Assembly: GCF_040115645.1 (NCBI RefSeq)
Contig: NC_089557.1
Coordinates: forward strand, 4,324,000-4,387,999
Direction: 5' to 3'
Length of the DNA stretch: 64,000 nt
From: Euwallacea fornicatus
Lineage: Eukaryota > Arthropoda > Insecta > Coleoptera > Curculionidae
Shown here: positions 49,152-60,183 of the stretch, in pieces
Layout: every line of letters begins with the position of its first letter
Position numbering within the stretch: the stretch's first letter is position 1
Notes under the pieces: generated by a model
Database searches by the model: none
Seen by the model: the letters and a program-made list of their open reading frames with translations, nothing else
Told to the model about the DNA's origin: nothing
Translations under genes and position numbers: made by a program

Positions 49152-49299
49152 GAAAAAAAGCAATGCTTAGTTTACAAATGTCATATATAAAATAAAAATT
49201 AATTCTTTATTTCGAATGGTTCAGGTACGTCAAAACAATACGAAAGCAGAAGTAAAAATACAAATCCTCTATGTACTAAACCTAAAACAAGTTAAAACT

Positions 49300-50227
49300 T
49301 CAACTGGAACGCTTTAGTAAATAGCGTCTAGTACTTTTTTCGTGCAACTACGTTATTTATGCAGTTTTCACGTGTGGCACGAAAATCTTGTAATTCTATT
49401 CTTTTTTGATCTACAAAACGAATGGCGTCCCTTTGCCTCATTCATAATAGTTTTTGAAGTTATTGGATTCTGAATGTTACAGATTTCTTTGATACGAGAC
49501 TTGATAGCGACTGGTATGTTCCTTATTGTAGTTCTAGTAGTACTTAAATGGGGCCTGATAAGTTGATGTGCTGAGACCCGCAAAAACTCGCGTCTCCTAA
49601 TTTTAGATTCGGGGTTATTAGCTGAATGAACTACCATTGCATTAATTCCAGCTACGTTCAGAATAGTATAAAATATAACCTTTGGCCATCGTTTAGTGCT
49701 CCGACCATAGTTATAATTTGAACGTAGTTGGTCAATAACTTCGACTCCAGCTTTCGTACAATTATATGCTGTTATGATTTCGGGTTTACGAAGATCACCT
49801 GTATGTAGTGTATCTATGGTATCATCATGATGATGTAGCGATGAAATTAATATTTCATTTTTATTTTATTTTTTGGAATATATGATACAAGCATCTTGTT
49901 CTCTTTGAAGCCAAACGTGCTCGATTTCTTTGGGTGTTTGGGTTTTCTAAATTCAATTGGCAATTCCCTTTTGTTTTTTCGTATTGTTACCACTACAGTT
50001 ATTTTTCTATTGTACAATTTATTGACCAATTGTCCAGAGTCAGGTTTTTGCTTCTATCATATATAGGTTCACGTAGCCTTTCTACTACTGCAAAGGGGCT
50101 ATTACTAACTTGAAAAGGTCTTGGGGGTTGCTGACCAACATACACTTCCGTATTGGCGGTATAGTATATTTTCGCATTTGCCATAGAAAAAATTTTGATG
50201 CCATATTTGTTTGGCTTGGAAGGGATA
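49300..50227 (-). pseudogene. piggyBac-type transposase, C-terminal half only
   Basis: Minus-strand text in two or three frames reads PSKPNKYGIKIF, then VYVGQQPPRPFQVSNSP, NLTLDNWS (second catalytic aspartate), KITVVVTIRKNKRELP, then GVEVIDQLRSNYNYGRST (third aspartate) and a C-terminal part with LIRPHL and scattered cysteines. This is the piggyBac DDD transposase from mid-domain to end. The N-terminal half and first aspartate are missing: the sequence stops exactly where the Tc1 element begins at 50230, and its other part was not found beyond that element. Frameshifts make it dead. Confidence 0.82.
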
Positions 50228-50229
50228 TA

Positions 50230-51404
50230 CAGTAGTGGTCATAATTATAGCAACTTTAAAAATTTTTAAATAAAATTTATCTATTCGGCTAAACCCAATA
50301 TACGTTTTTATATTATTTATCTTCCACAACCGTTGATGTTTAAAATGTATCCAAAAAAATATCAACAATTCCTATAAGAAACTATCAAAACATATTTTTT
50401 CAATACCGAACAAACATATAGCACTTCTTGGAATTTTAAAGTTTCACTTGATTTACAGACTTTGGTGTTTAAATACGTTTTATATTCTAAATTAAATCGA
50501 CGATTTACATTTTGGGTCGAGGTAAAACAATCTCATTAGAGATCAGGAAAATTATCATTGAGCGTTATAAAAGTGGCGAACGGCAAAGCGAAATTGTGAA
50601 GAGTTTGGGTGTGCATAAGTCAATTGTATCTTGAATTATTTACAAATTTAGACAAACAGGAAGTGAAGTGGCTGTAAAAAATTTAGGACGCACAAGGAAA
50701 ACTACAAAAAGAACTGATAAATGGATAATTCGAATGTGTCAAAAAAATTCATTTCTATCATCCACTCATATAAAATCACATTTAAAGGAAACGAGCCTAG
50801 CTCATATCAGTTTCAAGACCATAAGAAGAAGATTAGTGGAAAATGGATTATTTGGTAGGCGACCAGCGAAAAAACCATTGCTGTCTAAGAAGAACGTGAA
50901 AGCCCAACTTCAGTTTGCGCAGAATTACCAACACTGGACATCTGAACAGTGGAAATTGGTAGTTTTCAGCGATGAGTCCAAATTTAATTTATTTAAAAGT
51001 GATGGCTCATCATATGTTAAGCGATCCAAAGGCGCAAGGTTGCAAAAAAAGTTTGTTTTATCAACCGTAAAACATGGAGGAGGTTCGATTATGGTTTGGG
51101 GTTGTTTCTCTGGTTTTGGTATGGGTCCGCTTCACGAAATAGAAGGTCGCATGGATCAGTTCATGTACCGAGACATCCTCAGGAATCAATTACAACCATT
51201 ATCTTGAAGAAACCATGTCACTAAGAAACATTTTCCAACAAGATAATGACCTCAAACATAAATCGAAACTTGTTTCAGAATGGTTTAGAGAGGAAAGGAT
51301 AGAAGTTCTTGCTTGGCCATCGTAATCTCCCGATCTCAATCCCATAGAAAATTTGTGGGAATATGTGGATAATAAAATTCGGAGAAAGTCTTGTAGCAAC
51401 CTAG
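50230..51404 (+). mobile_element. Tc1 (DD34E) element, 3' truncated
   Basis: The left end CAGTAGTGGTCATAATTATAG is flanked by TA (50228-50229) and lies inside the piggyBac remnant. The element runs through a transposase pseudogene and then breaks off near 51404, where LINE sequence begins. No right inverted end was seen. The truncation probably came with the LINE insertion or a later deletion. Confidence 0.85.
50512..51396 (+). pseudogene. Tc1-type DD34E transposase, disabled
   Basis: From LGRGKTISLEIRKI (helix-turn-helix start) through FSDESKFNLF (first D) and FQQDNDLKHKSK (second D) to SPDLNPIENLW (E), with 34 residues between the last D and E, the Tc1 spacing. Disabling changes: TGA after SIVS (about 50632), a single-base insertion near 51200 that gives TGA after LQPLS, and TAA in the segment before SPDLNP. 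The GGG-rich motif HGGGSIMVWGCFS typical of Tc1 is intact. Confidence 0.85.
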
Positions 51405-51466
51405 GTACGAACAAGACGTGTTTCGGTGCAACTGTAATTGATTAGTTTCACCGTACAAAACAGTTT

Positions 51467-52650
51467 TTGTTGTCTTGTTTTTCTACGGAACAATTCCAAC
51501 TATTTATACGTTCACGGACTGATACAACGCACAAAGCTGAACTAAGAAGATTAATACTGGAGTTCTTCCAAAAGAAGGAGGTACCCTGGCAACTCCAAAG
51601 AATTCGAGTCGGATCGAGCATCCCAGGACGGTGGTTTTCGCCAACCGAGAACAAAAAAAAAGAGGCAGGAAGCCTAACTCCACACCCACTACACCAACAA
51701 TCCCGACAAGCCAATCCAAACGGCCAGCACTTGATTTAACACCTTCCAAGAAAGAAACAACATCGTCCAACAAACAAACAACAACACAACTTATACATCT
51801 GAAGTACAAGCACACATTCACTATCATTACAACCGCCGCATACACCAGAACACAATTTGTTGTTAAATGGGATGAAATCAACGAAAAACACAAAGACATA
51901 ATCACCAAACAAGAGGAAAATTTCATAATGAAAACGAATAATGAAGAGAAAGCCACGGAAACATTGAAGCTCCTAGTCAATCGTAAAACAGTGGCATCAT
52001 TCAAGGTGTAACACAATAATGTAACAACACCACAAAAACCAGCTCACGATCGACGAATATCAGCGTCATACTCAGTAGTGGCAACAGGTGTCGATATGGA
52101 CATAACAGATGAAATGTTTGCAAACCAACTGAAAGGAATGAATCTCCAAATTACATTCTGCAAAAGAATCATTTCGAGACAACGAGGACTACCAACACTC
52201 ATTATGCAGCTAATTACAGGAGAACTAAAAACGTACGAGAAGTTAATGAACGACCGAAATGTATACTTCTTGGGGAAAGTGTTCCGGATAGTAGAGAGCA
52301 AACCACCAGCACCCATCCCCGCCCCCTGCGGACGTTGTAACCAGTTCGACCATCGAACAGAAGATTGTAGAACTCCCACAAAGTGCAGTAAATGCCAAGA
52401 ACCACACTTGACTGCGTCCTGCAAATCAACTCTCCCGGTGAAGTGTACCTCATGCCACGCCGAGGACCATGCTGCCTGGAGCACGAAATGCCCGAACAGG
52501 CCCGCAGCCCCCATCAACGGAATACCAAGTGTAAAAATCAAATGTTTGAACAAAAGAACAGCTGAGGTATCAAAGAGCATAACCGAAATCAGCAGAATTC
52601 ACTTGCCAATCACCATACACGATCACATCATTAACAAATATAAACATTAA
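51467..52650 (+). pseudogene. LINE ORF1 (gag-like) with three CCHC zinc knuckles, frameshifted
   Basis: Would encode the RNA-binding protein of the retrotransposon. The frame changes near 51650 in a run of adenines, and a TAA stands at 52009-52011. The downstream part (from 52078, same frame) has an RNA-binding-like region and then cysteine knuckles: CGRCNQFDHRTEDC, CSKCQEPHLTASC and CTSCHAEDHAAWSTKC, three knuckles as in jockey/I-type ORF1 proteins. It ends at TAA 52648-52650. A further short coding-like stretch (EELFKKLRKQFIDDFS) follows up to the insert at 52762. Confidence 0.75.
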
Positions 52651-52761
52651 ATAAATAAAACAAGCAACATCAACAGAGAAGAACTGTTCAAAAAGTTACG
52701 GAAACAATTTATAGACGACTTTAGCATTGACACCTCGGTTGTCTTCTTTGGAAATCATATA

Positions 52762-53335
52762 CAGGGTGTCCCAAATAAAGTGAGTTCCATGGGGATTATG
52801 GAAGTGGTAAGAGATACAAGGTGACTCAAATTGGAAAAAAGAAGCGCATTTTTGTGCCCATTCAGAAAATATTCTAAATTTAAAAATATGCACAGGGGGA
52901 GTCAAAATATGAGCAAAAAACTGAAAACTGCGATTTTTAAAAATCATAAATTATGAGTACACTGTTTGAGTAAATTATACCAAATTTGGCAGTTCTTTGT
53001 TATCGACAACTACCAATTGAATGGCGTTTTCAGAATTTTTCCAGGCCTTCTAGATTTCGAGAAATTATATTCAACTTTGTTATTTCTTATGGCCGCCATA
53101 TTGGATTTTGGTACCATCGAATAGACAACAAAAAAAGTTTTTTAATCATGTATCACAAAGGTGCCCTTGGACCTGCCAAAGTAAGAAAAATAAATAAAAA
53201 CATTTTTCACCTTAGTAGGCTTAGAAACAAGTACTTTAGTGTTGCTATGGATACTTTCGTTACATGCAACGAATGTCAACAAAAAGTCTTCACTATTGTT
53301 TCACTATTATAAAACGAACCAAACACTTTCCATCA
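52762..53335. mobile_element. One-ended CAGGGT-terminus DNA element
   Basis: The left end TACAGGGTGTCCCAAATAAAG (TA plus terminus) is of the same style as the DD41D ends. No inverted counterpart was found before LINE text resumes at about 53335, so the right end is deleted or too diverged. No coding remnant was recognised. Confidence 0.45.
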
Positions 53336-53385
53336 TTGACTTACAAAGACAAAGGAATTAGTACAAGGACGGCTACAAGAATATA

Positions 53386-54359
53386 CAGGGTTCGCCATTA
53401 CTCCGGCGTTGGTTCCTAGTGTCTTTGTATAAATATCAATATGAAATATTTAGTGCAGTACTAATTTATATCGGAAAGCTGCGTGATTTAATAATATTTT
53501 TGTTTATACAGAGTGTTCCGTTTTCGCTGGGCAGCATAAAGTTATAATTTTTTAAATAGCAACCTATAATTTTTTTTATGCCATTTGATGAAACCTTAAT
53601 GTAGAAGGAAAATACATTAACAATTTTTTAAATTGGTTGCTGCATTACCATATTAGAGAATTTTTTTTTAATGCAGCATAAAAAAAAATTATCACAAAAC
53701 TTGTGTTTTTTGAAATTTGTTGTTGTAAAGTAGTAAATGGAAGTCAGAGGTACTTAAAAACTTTAAAACATTTTTTTAATGCACCATACTTTTTTTGTAT
53801 AAAAGCGCTAATTTGCAAATTTTACAAATTGCTGAAACTCGTTTTTTTTTTAAAATGGTACCCATGATTTTTTTCAAGCCTTTCTAATGTAGTTTTTAAT
53901 TCTTTATTAATTTGCAATAACATCCTTTCATCTAACATTTCCAGTTATGGAGATATTTACAAAATTTCAATCAAATTGCAACAGGCATTATCATAATCTA
54001 ACAGAGTTATTCTAGTAGGCTTTGCTTCTATTTAATAAAAGCATAAATGACTTATTTCATTTAGTTGTCATATCACCTGTCACTACCTTCTAATATGGCA
54101 ACGCCGCAACCAATTTAAAAAATGTTTAATGTATTTTTCTTCTAAATTAAGATTTCATCAAATAGCATAAAAAAAATTATGGGTTGCTATTTAAAAAATT
54201 ATAACTTTATGCTGCCCAGCGAAAACGAAACACTCTGTATAAACAAAAATATTATTAAATCACGCAGCTTTCCGATATAAATTAGTACTAGACTAAACAT
54301 TTCATATTGATATTTATACAAAGACACCAGGAACCAAGCCGGAGTAATGGCGAACCCTG
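53386..54359. mobile_element. Foldback MITE with inverted arms of about 270 bp
   Basis: Flanked by TA (53384-53385 and 54360-54361). It starts CAGGGTTCGCCATTACTCCGG and ends in the inverse, with the first half shown here. The arms match over 53386-53655 and about 54090-54359 with scattered substitutions; a central spacer of about 430 bp carries no recognised gene. Such a molecule would fold into a long hairpin when single-stranded or transcribed. Confidence 0.85.
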
Positions 54360-54703
54360 TATAAAGCAATATGCAGACTAATACTTGACTACGGCCACAT
54401 AGTGTTGGCAAACTCTACTGAAAAAACTAAACAGCACATACAAACAACAGAACAAATCGCACTAAGACTAATTACTAAAATAAGATATCCCAATAACCCT
54501 CTCCACAATCCCCCTAACCAATTACTGTACCAACGCATAAACATGACACGAATTACTGACAGATTACTAAACAATCAAACAAAATGGAAGAACAACCCAA
54601 ACAATAGAACAATATTAAACCCACTCTGCTTGACGAGACGAACCAGACAATCCCGGTTCCTCTTACCTGCCAATTCCCAGCAAGAGCACTATGGAATATA
54701 GAG
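54360..54703 (+). pseudogene. LINE ORF2 C-terminus (reverse-transcriptase tail region)
   Basis: Reads YKAICRLILDYGHIVLANS and continues without stop to QQEHYGI and TAG. This is the thumb/C-terminal region that follows the reverse transcriptase of jockey-type LINEs, with conserved RLILDYG. The catalytic core upstream is missing. The open frame over more than 100 codons suggests that decay is moderate. Confidence 0.75.
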
Positions 54704-55079
54704 TTTTTTTTGTCTTTCTACTGTTGCTGAAATTACTGTATATACCTAGAATGAACTTATAAAATCACGGGCAGAAAGACCCAGTGGTCGATAGCCTTTT
54801 TTTGGGAAATAAAGATGTGATATATACAGTGGCGGCCACTTATTTAAAAACGATCCAAAATTTAATTTACCTGGAAAACTACATTTTGTAATTTTACATA
54901 TGATATTTATTTATAAAGGTTAGATATATACAACACATTTTACCCCAAACCAAACGTCATTTATAAAAGAATTTAACAAAATTTATTTTGTTTTCAAAAA
55001 ACCAATGGACAACAAATTAAAAACGATTTCTATATTTTAATTTTTACAATAAAAAAGTTAATATTTGGTAGGATAGCCT

Positions 55080-56660
55080 TTAGCTTCTATTACTGCTAGA
55101 CATCTTCTTTGCATAGACTCAATTAGATTTTGAAAACGACTGACTGGGATGGAATATCAAGCTTCTTGAATACCCTTCACTAACTCGTCCATGTTTTTAA
55201 ATTGTTTTGGCTGAATCATTTTTTTAAGATCATTCTACAGATTTTCTATAGGGTTAAGGTCTGGACTACATGAGGGCCATTCAATTACATCAACCTCGTT
55301 TTACTCAAACCACCTTTTTACTGACCGTGCCGTATGTTTAGGATCATTGTCTTGCTGATATTTCCAGGTAACGGGCAATTTTTCTTCTGCATATGGCAGC
55401 ATCACATTTTCTAATATACAGGGTGAGGCGGGAGGATCGCGCTAAACTTCAGGAGCGTGTTGTTCTTGAAAAATAAATGTAAAAAAACTCAAATGTTGTT
55501 ATCCGATTTTCGTTTGTTTACAAGTTATAGTGTAAATAAAATTAAAACATAAAATTTAAAAAAATTATAAATTTCATAAGAAATTCCATAAATTAACGTT
55601 TTGATATCATAGTAAATGTTCAAAAATATTGCCATTAACTTCTAAACATTTAAAAGTGGACACTCAAGATGCACTAATTCAACGCTTTAGAAATGCTGCA
55701 GCTGCCATTAAAGAAAGACATGAAACAATCAGGAGCGCAACGAATGCTCTTCACAGACGAAGCTGAAAATGTTTAGAAGTTAATGGCAATATTTTTGAAC
55801 ATTACACATTACTATGATATCCAAACGTTAATTTATGGAATTTCTTATGAAATTTATAATTTTTTTAAATTTTATGTATTTATTTTATTTACGCTATAAC
55901 TTGTAAACAAATGAAAATCGGATAACAACATTTGAGTTTTTTTACATTTATTTTTCATGTACAACACGCTCCTGAAGTTTGACACGATCATCCAGACTCA
56001 CCCTGTATATTTGTATTTCTCTTGATTCATAATTCCATCTATTTTATAGATTGGTCCAACTTCATACTATGACATGCAGCCCCACATCATGATCGAACCA
56101 CCCCCATGTTTAACAGTCAATTTTGTGTATCGTGGATTATATTCTTCATTAGGTGACCTTCGTACGTACGTACGACCATCTGATTCAATGCGATTAAGCT
56201 TTGTTTCGTCCGACCAAAGTATATTTTTCCATTGAGCAAGTGTCCAACTCGAATGGTCGCGTGCGCCCTGCAATCGGATTTTACGATTCTTTTTTGAGAC
56301 AAGGGGCTTCTTTCTGGAAACTCTTCCAAATAGTTCAAACTCATTAAGGCTTTACTGATGGCTTTGGATCGTTTTTTGCATACATTTCACGTCTAATATC
56401 TACTGCTGTTAAATGGGGCGACTTTTTCGCCATAAGGACCACAATTTAGTCTTCTCTTTTCGTTGTTATTCTAGGCCTTTTTTTCCTAGGAACATTTTTA
56501 ACAGTACCATGAGTTTGATAATGTTTAATAGCATTATACGCCATAAACTTGGAACACTTTAGAAGTGATGCAACTTTACTATAGGAATGACCATCTCGAA
56601 TCAAATTTAAAATTATTTGCCTTTTTTCAGAATCACAATTTTTCTTTTTTTCCCTTTTCT
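55080..56660 (-). pseudogene. Tc1-type transposase split by a MITE and by stop codons
   Basis: The N-terminal part (KRQIILNLIRDGHSYSKVA, helix-turn-helix) lies at 56640-56450 and a middle part with WSDETKLNRI (first D) and KHGGGSIMMWGCMS at 56270-56067. The C-terminal part, left of the MITE, has YQQDNDPKHTARSV (second D) and PDLNPIENLW (E) with DD34E spacing, then ends at VIEAKGYPTKY. Frames change between parts, and in-frame stops occur near EVDVIEW and QEA. Dead. Confidence 0.83.
55419..56005 (+). mobile_element. 587-bp MITE retaining the last codons of a DD41D-type transposase
   Basis: TA flanks (55417-55418, 56006-56007), ends CAGGGTGAG... and inverse, arms of about 235 bp. The centre reads DALIQRFRNAAAAIKERH, then NALHRRS, stop, KCLEVNGNIFEH on the plus strand: the C-terminal tail pattern of DD41D transposases (compare KKRSRLCIQQNGNLFENLL at the end of the copy at 1037). 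So it descends from a full element by internal deletion that spared the 3' coding end. The inner part of the arms includes the last codons themselves. Confidence 0.72.
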
Positions 56661-56961
56661 TTGAACAATGTACTACTAAGCCAAGATACCAACTAAATAA
56701 TAAATACCTTTTACACATTGCATTCGACAAATATGGCTAAAATACAGGTAAAAAATAAATCGTTTTTATTTAGTTGTCCAAGATATTTATAAATTGTTTA
56801 TATACATATAGGATACAAAACATTTTTCAATTCTACGTCTTTTTCATATGCAGACTTAAAATGAAGTGATAACAATATGTATAAATAGAAAATATACCGT
56901 ACGTATTATAACATAAAATATTGAAAATTGTATCGTTTTTAATTTGTTGGCCGCCACTGTA

Positions 56962-57348
56962 TATATATATATATGTCGGAGATTTATTAGTTCTTAAGTT
57001 TTAAATGTAAAATTTGAGTTAGCAATAAGGCTGAAGAGCAGGTTGACAGGTTTATCGTGGAGATAAAGCACTGTCGAACGAGGTCACTATTACCGACGCA
57101 ATTAAGGGCCATGTGTGCAGTTTCGGTCCGTGGGAAAACCAGGACGAACAGGTACCATCCCTTAAGTCAAGAGGACCACGGGGGATGGGAACTGTGAAGA
57201 AGGCAGTAATTGAAAAGAAGGGAAAGGTTGCGGTCGAGTAGTGGTGAATTCGTTAGCCTTGCCTTACTATCAATTTACTTAATAAAACATCAAAATTATC
57301 AATGATGGAGAATATTCCTAATGTTACCCCGACATATATATATATATA
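56962..57348. other. Spacer between Tc1 and the second DD41D element
   Basis: A TA microsatellite follows the Tc1 end and another precedes the DD41D end. The sequence between has no recognised gene, although its GC content (57040-57240) is higher than its surroundings and it may belong to an older element. Confidence 0.4.
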
Positions 57349-57982
57349 CAGGGTGGCCCATTGAAAACGAAACAGAGGCATTTGCGGGTACTTAGAAATG
57401 TATATTTGAAAAATGCTCGGACACGTAAACTTTATATTCGAGGGGGACACACTATAAACGTATACTCGCTCCTTTCACTTCAACACCCTAGCCGGGGTGA
57501 GTTAAACCCTTAAAATCTTAAATGGAGAGTATGGTCGAGTAGCACCTTGTTTGAAAGGTCTTTCGATTCTTGTTATAAAGATACCCAAATTAACTAACTT
57601 TTATTCAGTAGTTTTCGAGAAATTTGGAAAATTGTGATTAAATTGCCAACAAGTGGAACGCTCTGTTAAAATCGTAAATTAGGAAAATAATCAGTAGTGA
57701 CTATTAATTGTAAACTGACCAGATTAAGTTCAGTTGTACTATTTCACCAATTGTTATTGCTTTCGAATAATAAAAAAAAATCTACTACATCTTATCAGGT
57801 AGGTAGAGGAGGCAGAGGAAGTAGAAAAAGGCGAATGGAATTTAAACTTTGAATACATTTAAAAAAAAGAGAGATAAAATATCACCGCAGCTATTGCAGT
57901 GAAGTATTCAAATGTTAGATACCGAATAAACTTCAACATCGAGTTTAAGTGAATTAAATTTGAAAATAGGAAAAATGTTACA

Positions 57983-59062
57983 ATGGTGTATTTTGTAGAG
58001 GAAAGAGTGGAAATAATTTCTCTTTATTTCAAAAACGACGAGAGTGCTAATCGCACTGCGGGTTTGTTCAATGAACAATATCCAAACAGACATGTTAGTA
58101 GAAAGTACATTTTAGAGCTAGTTGCAAAATTTCGACTAACCGGATCAGTACTCAACAAAAAACGGGATCCTAAACGTGAATTTACAATTAGAAATGAAGC
58201 TGCCGAGATTGAAATCTTAGGACAAATAGCTGCAGACCCAACTTTGAGCACGAGGAAATTAGCTACAGTTAGTAACATCGCTAGAACAACTATTCAACGA
58301 ATTTTGAAACATCATAAATATCATCCATACAAGATTCATCTAGTGCATCAATTGAATGAAGATGATTTTGATCGGCGGATGGAGTTTTGCGAACGTATGA
58401 CTGCAAGGATAGCTGCTAACGGAAATTTTTTATTCAATATCTGCTTTTCGGATGAATGTACTTTTTTTCTAAACTCTACTGTCAATCGTCATAATTGTCG
58501 CTATTGGGCAGATAATAATTCCAGAATTTTTCACGCTGTCCACACTCAAACTCCCCAAAAATTAAATGCTTGGGCAGGTATTTTTGGGGACCATTTGGTT
58601 GGACCAATCTTTCTTGATGGCAATCTGACAGGGGAGACGTATGTGGAATTACTGGGGAATACTGTTTATCCCTTACTCATTGACATTGTTGAACATGATG
58701 ACCGCTATCAAGACAACCAATTAGTGTTCCAACAAGACGGAGCTCCTCCACATTATGCACGACGTGTTAGGGAGTTTTTGAACAGAGAGTTTCCAGAACA
58801 ATGGATTGGGCGAAGAGGTCCTATAGAGTGGCCGGCTAGGTCTCCAGACTTGACTCCGTTAGACTTCTTCTTATGGGGCCATTTGAAAAGCAAGATCTAC
58901 GCAACAGAACCGGAGTCTCTGGAAGAATTGCGACGACGAATTGTTAATGAATGCCGTCTGATAACTCCACAGATGCTTCAAAATGTTAGGACTCATTTTG
59001 AACAGAACTTGTATTACTGTATGGAAGCTAATGGTGAACAGTTTGAGTATCTTATCAATTAA
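57983..59062 (+). CDS. DD41D transposase, uninterrupted, 359 aa
   Basis: Single open frame from MVYFVEERVEII to EQFEYLIN. The N-terminal half has two helix-turn-helix-like segments (NRTAGLFNEQYPNRHVSRK; STRKLATVSNIARTTIQR). The catalytic domain has CFSDECTFF (first D), FQQDGAPPHY (second D) and SPDLTPLDFFLWG (third D in PLDFF), 41 residues after the second. All catalytic residues and the family length are present, with no frameshift or stop. There is no intron, unlike the model for the relative at 1037. The initiator ATG at 57983 is the first in frame. Its own element lacks one end, so a product could act only on other copies. Confidence 0.9.
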   Translation: MVYFVEERVEIISLYFKNDESANRTAGLFNEQYPNRHVSRKYILELVAKFRLTGSVLNKKRDPKREFTIRNEAAEIEILGQIAADPTLSTRKLATVSNIARTTIQRILKHHKYHPYKIHLVHQLNEDDFDRRMEFCERMTARIAANGNFLFNICFSDECTFFLNSTVNRHNCRYWADNNSRIFHAVHTQTPQKLNAWAGIFGDHLVGPIFLDGNLTGETYVELLGNTVYPLLIDIVEHDDRYQDNQLVFQQDGAPPHYARRVREFLNREFPEQWIGRRGPIEWPARSPDLTPLDFFLWGHLKSKIYATEPESLEELRRRIVNECRLITPQMLQNVRTHFEQNLYYCMEANGEQFEYLIN

Positions 59063-59147
59063 AAGAACTTTTGTTAATGTTTTACTATTCATTTTCCTAA
59101 TTTATGATTTTAACAGAGCATTCCATTTGTTGGTAATTTAATCACAT

Positions 59148-59374
59148 TGTAATGGAACTCGCGAAACAAAACTCGGGAACACTTTAGTAGATTTTATTCC
59201 ACTCGTTATGACACACACAACACTGAATCGTTACAAAACTAAAGATCTTAGGCTTTAACTGGCATTTAAATGGAGAGAGTCAAGAGTTAAGGATGCAGGA
59301 TTTTACAAGATTCAGGGAGCGTCGAGCTATATCAGTCGTATCGTTATTATTAGAAAAAAATAGAATAGAATAGA

Positions 59375-59405
<31 letters not shown>

Positions 59406-59977
59406 TTGGGGACGCGACCCCGGGGATAAAAAATCTTGGCGGAAGACGATACTGGTGCTCGTGCATCCCGCCTGTGTGGGGTTTCACCCACTAAAAAACC
59501 CCGTAAATTGAAAGAAAAATTGAGTAAATTCAATTTATTCTTAATCGCGCTTTTTGGGTCGCTTTTGTGTTGGGTCGTTAATTATCAGAGTCAAACGGAA
59601 TCCGCTCTTTGCTCTGTAAGAGAGTTTAGTACAAGTTTCGGGGTATCTTAAGTACTAAAAATGGGGGTCAGTACCCATAGGCGTGTTCCGGTTTTAGGCA
59701 ATAGGCAACATAACCCACAGATGGTAACTTTCCAAATTCTTAACCCGTAAAGTCAAGACAATGGTAAGAAAGGATAATTTACGAGGGTGTTGCAGCTGTA
59801 GTCTGATTTTAGCAAAAAGGAGGATACTTTAGACTTTTGTCTTGACGAGGAAGAGGAGTGAAAGTCTTTATGAAGGGTAACCCTTATTGGAAGATAATGG
59901 GTTCCCGACATATGGCCATCCTGGACATACCACTAAGGCAGTGGAAATCCATAGGCGTAGCCTAAGGGTACATTACA
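59148..59977 (-). mobile_element. Solo LTR, 830 bp, in the right arm of DD41D element 2
   Basis: Begins TGTAATGGAACT and ends GTACATTACA (short inverted TGTAATG/CATTACA termini), flanked by a 4-bp duplication ACAT (59144-59147 and 59978-59981). Joining the flanks restores the inverted arm. On the minus strand an AATAAA stands about 50 bp before the end, which suggests that the LTR is oriented leftward. A run of about 27 T at 59381-59407 is included. Only the LTR remains, so the internal genes were lost by recombination between two LTRs. The 4-bp duplication fits Ty3/gypsy or Bel/Pao types. Confidence 0.85.
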
Positions 59978-60183
59978 ACATTTTTCCAAATTTCTCGAAA
60001 ACTACTGAATAAAAGTTAGTTAATTTGGGTATCATTATAACGAGAATCGAAAGACCTTTCAAACAAGGTGCTACTCGACCATACTTTCCATTTAAGATTT
60101 TAAGGGTTTAACTCACCCCGGCTAGGGTGTTGAAGTGAAAGGAGCGAGTATACGTTTATAATGTGTCCCCCTCGAATATAAAT

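Larger units (their letters stand above)
51405..54827 (+). mobile_element. Non-LTR retrotransposon (jockey-like LINE), internally deleted and interrupted
   Basis: The 5' part carries a gag-like ORF1 and the 3' part carries the very end of ORF2, but the endonuclease and reverse-transcriptase core are absent. Two DNA elements interrupt it (52762 onward and 53386-54359). Text left of the second insert (53340-53385, ELVQGRLQE) continues in frame to its right (YKAICRLILDYG), which shows that the insert split a formerly continuous ORF2. A 3' UTR ends close to 54827, where a Tc1 copy is inserted. Confidence 0.75.
54828..56959 (-). mobile_element. Tc1 (DD34E) element, complete ends, carrying a nested MITE
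   Basis: TA flanks (54826-54827, 56960-56961). Imperfect inverted ends begin CAGTGGCGGCCA and share AAAAACGAT further in. The transposase lies on the minus strand and is broken. Removing the 587-bp MITE leaves about 1.5 kb, the normal Tc1 size. Confidence 0.88.
57349..60183 (+). mobile_element. DD41D element 2: intact transposase, right end truncated, LTR inserted
   Basis: The left inverted end is 57349-57688 (CAGGGTGGCCCATTG...). The right inverted end begins at 59091 but is split by an 830-bp solo LTR (59148-59977) and stops at 60183, about 82 bp short of the outer terminus, where mariner sequence starts. Arms differ by several substitutions, so this insertion is older than the copy at 503. 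Without its right terminus the element should not be able to move. Confidence 0.88.

Noticed and set aside
51504..52580. Long minus-strand open frames of 170 and 178 codons
   Set aside because: Antisense shadows of LINE ORF1 and its zinc-knuckle region.
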